Source: an uncultured Acholeplasmatales bacterium (lineage in GTDB: Bacteria > Bacillota_I > Bacilli_A > ML615J-28 > CAG-698). Taken from it: a stretch of DNA of 6,749 nt. Numbering within the stretch: the stretch's first letter is position 1; each line of letters opens with the position of its first letter. A program made the translations under genes and the position numbers. The notes below the pieces were generated by a model. That model had not been told where the DNA came from and ran no database searches. It was given only the letters and a program-made list of their open reading frames with translations. Shown piece by piece: positions 5,173 to 6,749 of the stretch. The DNA lies in contig CALEGD010000029.1 in assembly GCA_937877075.1 (NCBI GenBank), positions 1 to 6,749 on the forward strand, given 5' to 3'.

Positions 5173-5204
5173 AAGTCTATCTCATATATGAGACGAACTT
5201 TTTT
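5173..5204 (+). terminator. Rho-independent terminator after the right tRNA-end repeat
   Basis: TCTCAT (5180-5185) and ATGAGA (5188-5193) are perfect inverted repeats. An outer AAGT (5173-5176) pairs with ACTT (5197-5200) across a small internal loop, and six T follow (5199-5204). No gene lies directly upstream except the tRNA-end copy, so it may be the original terminator of the interrupted tRNA locus. Confidence 0.65.
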
Positions 5205-5269
5205 GTCCGTTTGTAATTGATATTTTTTCAATAAATTTTGTATGTTTTTTAGTTTTTTCGACATGAATT

Positions 5270-5298
5270 TTGCTTTTATTATAAAATTATTGTATAAT
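5270..5298 (+). promoter_or_regulatory. Promoter of the plsC-like gene
   Basis: TTGCTT (5270-5275), a 17-bp spacer and TATAAT (5293-5298). The predicted start is about 5305, which excludes the in-frame upstream ATG at 5242 and supports ATG 5329. Confidence 0.75.
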
Positions 5299-5328
5299 AA
5301 ATATCTAGAATGGAAAATGGAGGATTAC

Positions 5329-6105
5329 ATGGCAACATTTATTTTTACTCTAAGTTATCTGCTAATATTTGTACTCTCAATGGTTTATATTAATTCTAAT
5401 TTATTTATCCTCTGGCTATTTACTAGCTATCCTCTGGCTTTTTTAACTGTAATAATATTTTATTTATTGAATTTTCCGATTGTGTTAATTCTTCGACCTA
5501 CGAGCCGTTATAAGGCATGTTTAATGAAAAGCCTGGCTTCATTTTTAAATACTTGGGTTTTAAATTTAAAGGTTGATGTAGAAGGGTTGGAAAATATCCC
5601 CCAAGCTGGTCCGATTGTTGCCTATGCTAATCATAAGTCTTATACCGATGCATTTGCTATACTCCAATTTTTCCCGAGACCAATTACGCTAACTCCCAAA
5701 AAAACAGTCTTAAAGATTCCTTTTTTGAAATGGTGGTTAAAAGCTTATGATGTTTTTCCGATAAACAGAAATAGTCCCAAAGAAACACTTAAAGATTTAG
5801 AAAAAGCGGTATCAACGGTTAAAAATAATCATGTCATCTTAGTTTTTCCTGAAGGCTCAATTAAGGATAGATTAAGCCTAAAAGTTGAACATGCGAAAGC
5901 GGGATCATTTCGTTTAGTAAAAGAAGCCCAAGCTGATATATTACCAATTCGCTTTCTTGGAAATGACTTAGCCCGTAAGCGTTGGCCAAGGAGATCAAAA
6001 AGGAAAATCATCATTTATCCCCCTATTCCATATCAATCTTTTAAAGATTTAAATACCAAAGATATCGCAAAGATATTTATGGATGTAATTAATCAAGAAA
6101 GTTAA
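5329..6105 (+). CDS. plsC: PlsC-type 1-acyl-sn-glycerol-3-phosphate acyltransferase
   Basis: Membrane enzyme of phospholipid synthesis that adds the second acyl chain to lysophosphatidic acid to give phosphatidic acid (EC 2.3.1.51). From ATG 5329 the protein has 258 residues. An N-terminal hydrophobic region of about 55 residues (two helices) is followed by the acyltransferase domain. Its motifs are NHKSYTD with H102 and D107 (the HX4D catalytic pair), PINRN (144-148, motif II), FPEGSIKDR (173-181, motif III, glycerol-phosphate binding) and LPIRF (205-209, motif IV). The tail is basic (RKRWPRRSKRK). ATG 5329 is preferred over ATG 5242 because GGAGG (5319-5323) lies 5 nt upstream and the longer form overlaps the promoter. 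The gene is monocistronic and lies just outside the putative island. The symbol reflects family membership; substrate preference is not proven. Confidence 0.9.
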   Translation: MATFIFTLSYLLIFVLSMVYINSNLFILWLFTSYPLAFLTVIIFYLLNFPIVLILRPTSRYKACLMKSLASFLNTWVLNLKVDVEGLENIPQAGPIVAYANHKSYTDAFAILQFFPRPITLTPKKTVLKIPFLKWWLKAYDVFPINRNSPKETLKDLEKAVSTVKNNHVILVFPEGSIKDRLSLKVEHAKAGSFRLVKEAQADILPIRFLGNDLARKRWPRRSKRKIIIYPPIPYQSFKDLNTKDIAKIFMDVINQES

Positions 6106-6127
6106 TAATGTTTTTTCAATATAAATC

Positions 6128-6204
6128 AAACCTCTTAAAGTATACACATATATAAATGTTACTGCTATATATGTAATAATAACATTAAGAGGTTTTATTT
6201 TTTT
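6128..6204 (+). terminator. Long composite hairpin terminator after plsC
   Basis: The outer stem AAACCTCTTAA (6128-6138) pairs perfectly with TTAAGAGGTTT (6185-6195), followed by a run of seven T (6198-6204). Inside it ACATATATA (6146-6154) pairs with TATATATGT (6166-6174). A competing pairing, AATGTTA (6155-6161) with TAACATT (6180-6186), overlaps both stems. It most simply ends the plsC transcript 22 bp after its stop. Confidence 0.78.
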
Positions 6205-6246
6205 ATTGTAGTAAACTATTCAATTATTAAAATGGTATATAGTTAG

Positions 6247-6275
6247 TTTACATAAAATGGTAAATAGGCTATAAT
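6247..6275 (+). promoter_or_regulatory. Promoter of the lipoprotein gene
   Basis: TTTACA (6247-6252), a 17-bp spacer and TATAAT (6270-6275). A 15-bp direct repeat (TAAAATGGTAWATAG at 6228-6242 and 6253-6267, 14/15 identical) and an 8-bp inverted repeat, GTAAACTA (6211-6218) with TAGTTTAC (6244-6251), overlap the -35 and spacer and may bind a regulator. Confidence 0.8.
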
Positions 6276-6307
6276 AAAGTATCGAACTTTAATGTATGGA
6301 GGGGATT

Positions 6308-6749
6308 ATGAAAAAAGTTTTTAGGAAACCTATGGTAATTGCTTTATTTACAATTACTATATTTTTTTTAAATGGTTGCAACAAACAAGAGGATATTTGG
6401 GCAGATAGGTCAAAATATTTGTAGTGTTTGAAGATTTTGAACATGATCCATCAAGAATGGAAATCAATGTTGAGGACTTGGAAGCAATTAATAATGTTAA
6501 TTTCTTTTATATATATGATGGACATGAACATCTTCCAAATGCTTATATAGTAATAGAAGGTGTAGGTAGAAATTATGGTTCGGTTGAGATTCATAGTAAA
6601 GTAAAGTACAATTCTTGGGAGAAAAGATTTGTACCAACTCCAACTGTAACGTTACCAGGAGAATACAATATTTATTATCATTTTTATAGATACGGAAACA
6701 GTATTTCCCAATTAGTAACTTCAGTCTGTGTAGTTATTAAAATTGAAAA
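6308..6749 (+). pseudogene. Frameshifted lipoprotein gene (3' end outside window)
   Basis: ATG 6308 has a strong GGAGG (6298-6302) with 5-nt spacing and a good promoter. The first frame encodes 38 residues: a lipoprotein signal peptide MKKVFRKPMVIALFTITIFF followed by lipobox LNGC with Cys24, then NKQEDIWADRSKYL and TAG at 6422-6424. The -1 frame is open from 6409 to the window end and encodes over 100 residues of soluble protein including VFEDFEHDPSRMEINVEDL, then a segment with PTPTVTLPGEYNIYYHF that resembles a secreted beta-sandwich repeat. One extra base in AAAA (6412-6415) would join the two as DRSKIFVVFEDFEHD. Alternatively GTG 6424, which overlaps the stop by one base, could start a second gene, but it lacks a good ribosome binding site and a signal peptide. 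Cell-surface attachment would be expected; the function is unknown. Confidence 0.65.

Noticed and set aside
5242..5328. N-terminal extension of the acyltransferase to ATG 5242
   Set aside because: It overlaps the -35 and -10 of the likely promoter and lacks a ribosome binding site, while ATG 5329 has GGAGG at proper spacing and gives a normal family length.
5829..6014. Reverse-strand ORF opposite the acyltransferase motifs
   Set aside because: It is a shadow of the FPEGS and basic-tail region of the acyltransferase and has no signals of its own.
6409..6426. Programmed -1 frameshift in the lipoprotein gene
   Set aside because: The AAAA run allows a single-codon slip but there is no X-XXY-YYZ heptamer, and no upstream Shine-Dalgarno stimulator or downstream structure is evident. 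A simple indel is more likely.
1..6749. UGA-as-tryptophan (mycoplasma) code
   Set aside because: TGG is used for tryptophan in all conserved genes, no in-frame TGA interrupts them, and TGA is a natural stop for the endonuclease gene.
1..6749. CRISPR array, rRNA, replication origin or complete insertion sequence
   Set aside because: No regularly spaced repeats, rRNA-like blocks, DnaA-box clusters or transposase genes were seen on either strand.

Overview
The window looks like a chromosomal segment from a low-GC Gram-positive-type bacterium (Bacillota or a walled/unwalled relative such as the Acholeplasma/Izemoplasma group). This rests on high A+T content, AGGAGG-type ribosome binding sites, consensus TTGACA/TATAAT promoters often with an extended -10, GTG and TTG starts, a lipobox lipoprotein and a CCA-encoding tRNA. 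UGG encodes tryptophan throughout and TGA ends the first gene, so the standard bacterial code applies rather than the mycoplasma UGA=Trp code. The exact lineage is inference.

Left part (1-3720), housekeeping. The window opens in the C-terminal end of an endonuclease I-family nuclease, closed by a terminator. A strong promoter then drives a compact three-gene operon: argS (arginyl-tRNA synthetase), a six-helix DUF308/HdeD-like membrane protein and an M42-family metallo-aminopeptidase. Spacing is 8 and 11 bp, with ribosome binding sites overlapping the preceding stop codons, and the operon ends at a strong 12-bp hairpin terminator.

Middle part (3720-5205), accessory. A tRNA-Glu(CTC) gene with its own near-consensus promoter is followed by about 1.3 kb of very A+T-rich DNA. 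This holds a 64-codon orphan ORF, a Phd/YefM-RelE/ParE-type toxin-antitoxin operon with an 18-bp palindromic operator on its promoter, and about 270 bp of apparent debris. A 17-bp copy (16/17 identical) of the 3' end of the tRNA, including CCA, lies at 5143-5159 and is followed at once by a second terminator. This is the layout left when an element integrates at a tRNA 3' end. No integrase is present, so it reads as a minimal or decayed island carrying an addiction module. The alternative is the remnant of a second tRNA gene.

Right part (5205-6749). A monocistronic PlsC-type acyltransferase with its own promoter ends at an elaborate hairpin terminator. A promoter-driven lipoprotein gene follows. 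Its reading frame breaks after 38 codons and resumes one frame over, and one extra A in an A4 run would restore a continuous secreted lipoprotein running off the window.

The most noteworthy items are the tRNA-flanked toxin-antitoxin mini-island, the terminator whose 3' arm doubles as a ribosome binding site, the frameshifted lipoprotein, and a 42-bp patch of 50% GC inside roughly 10% GC DNA at 4121-4162.
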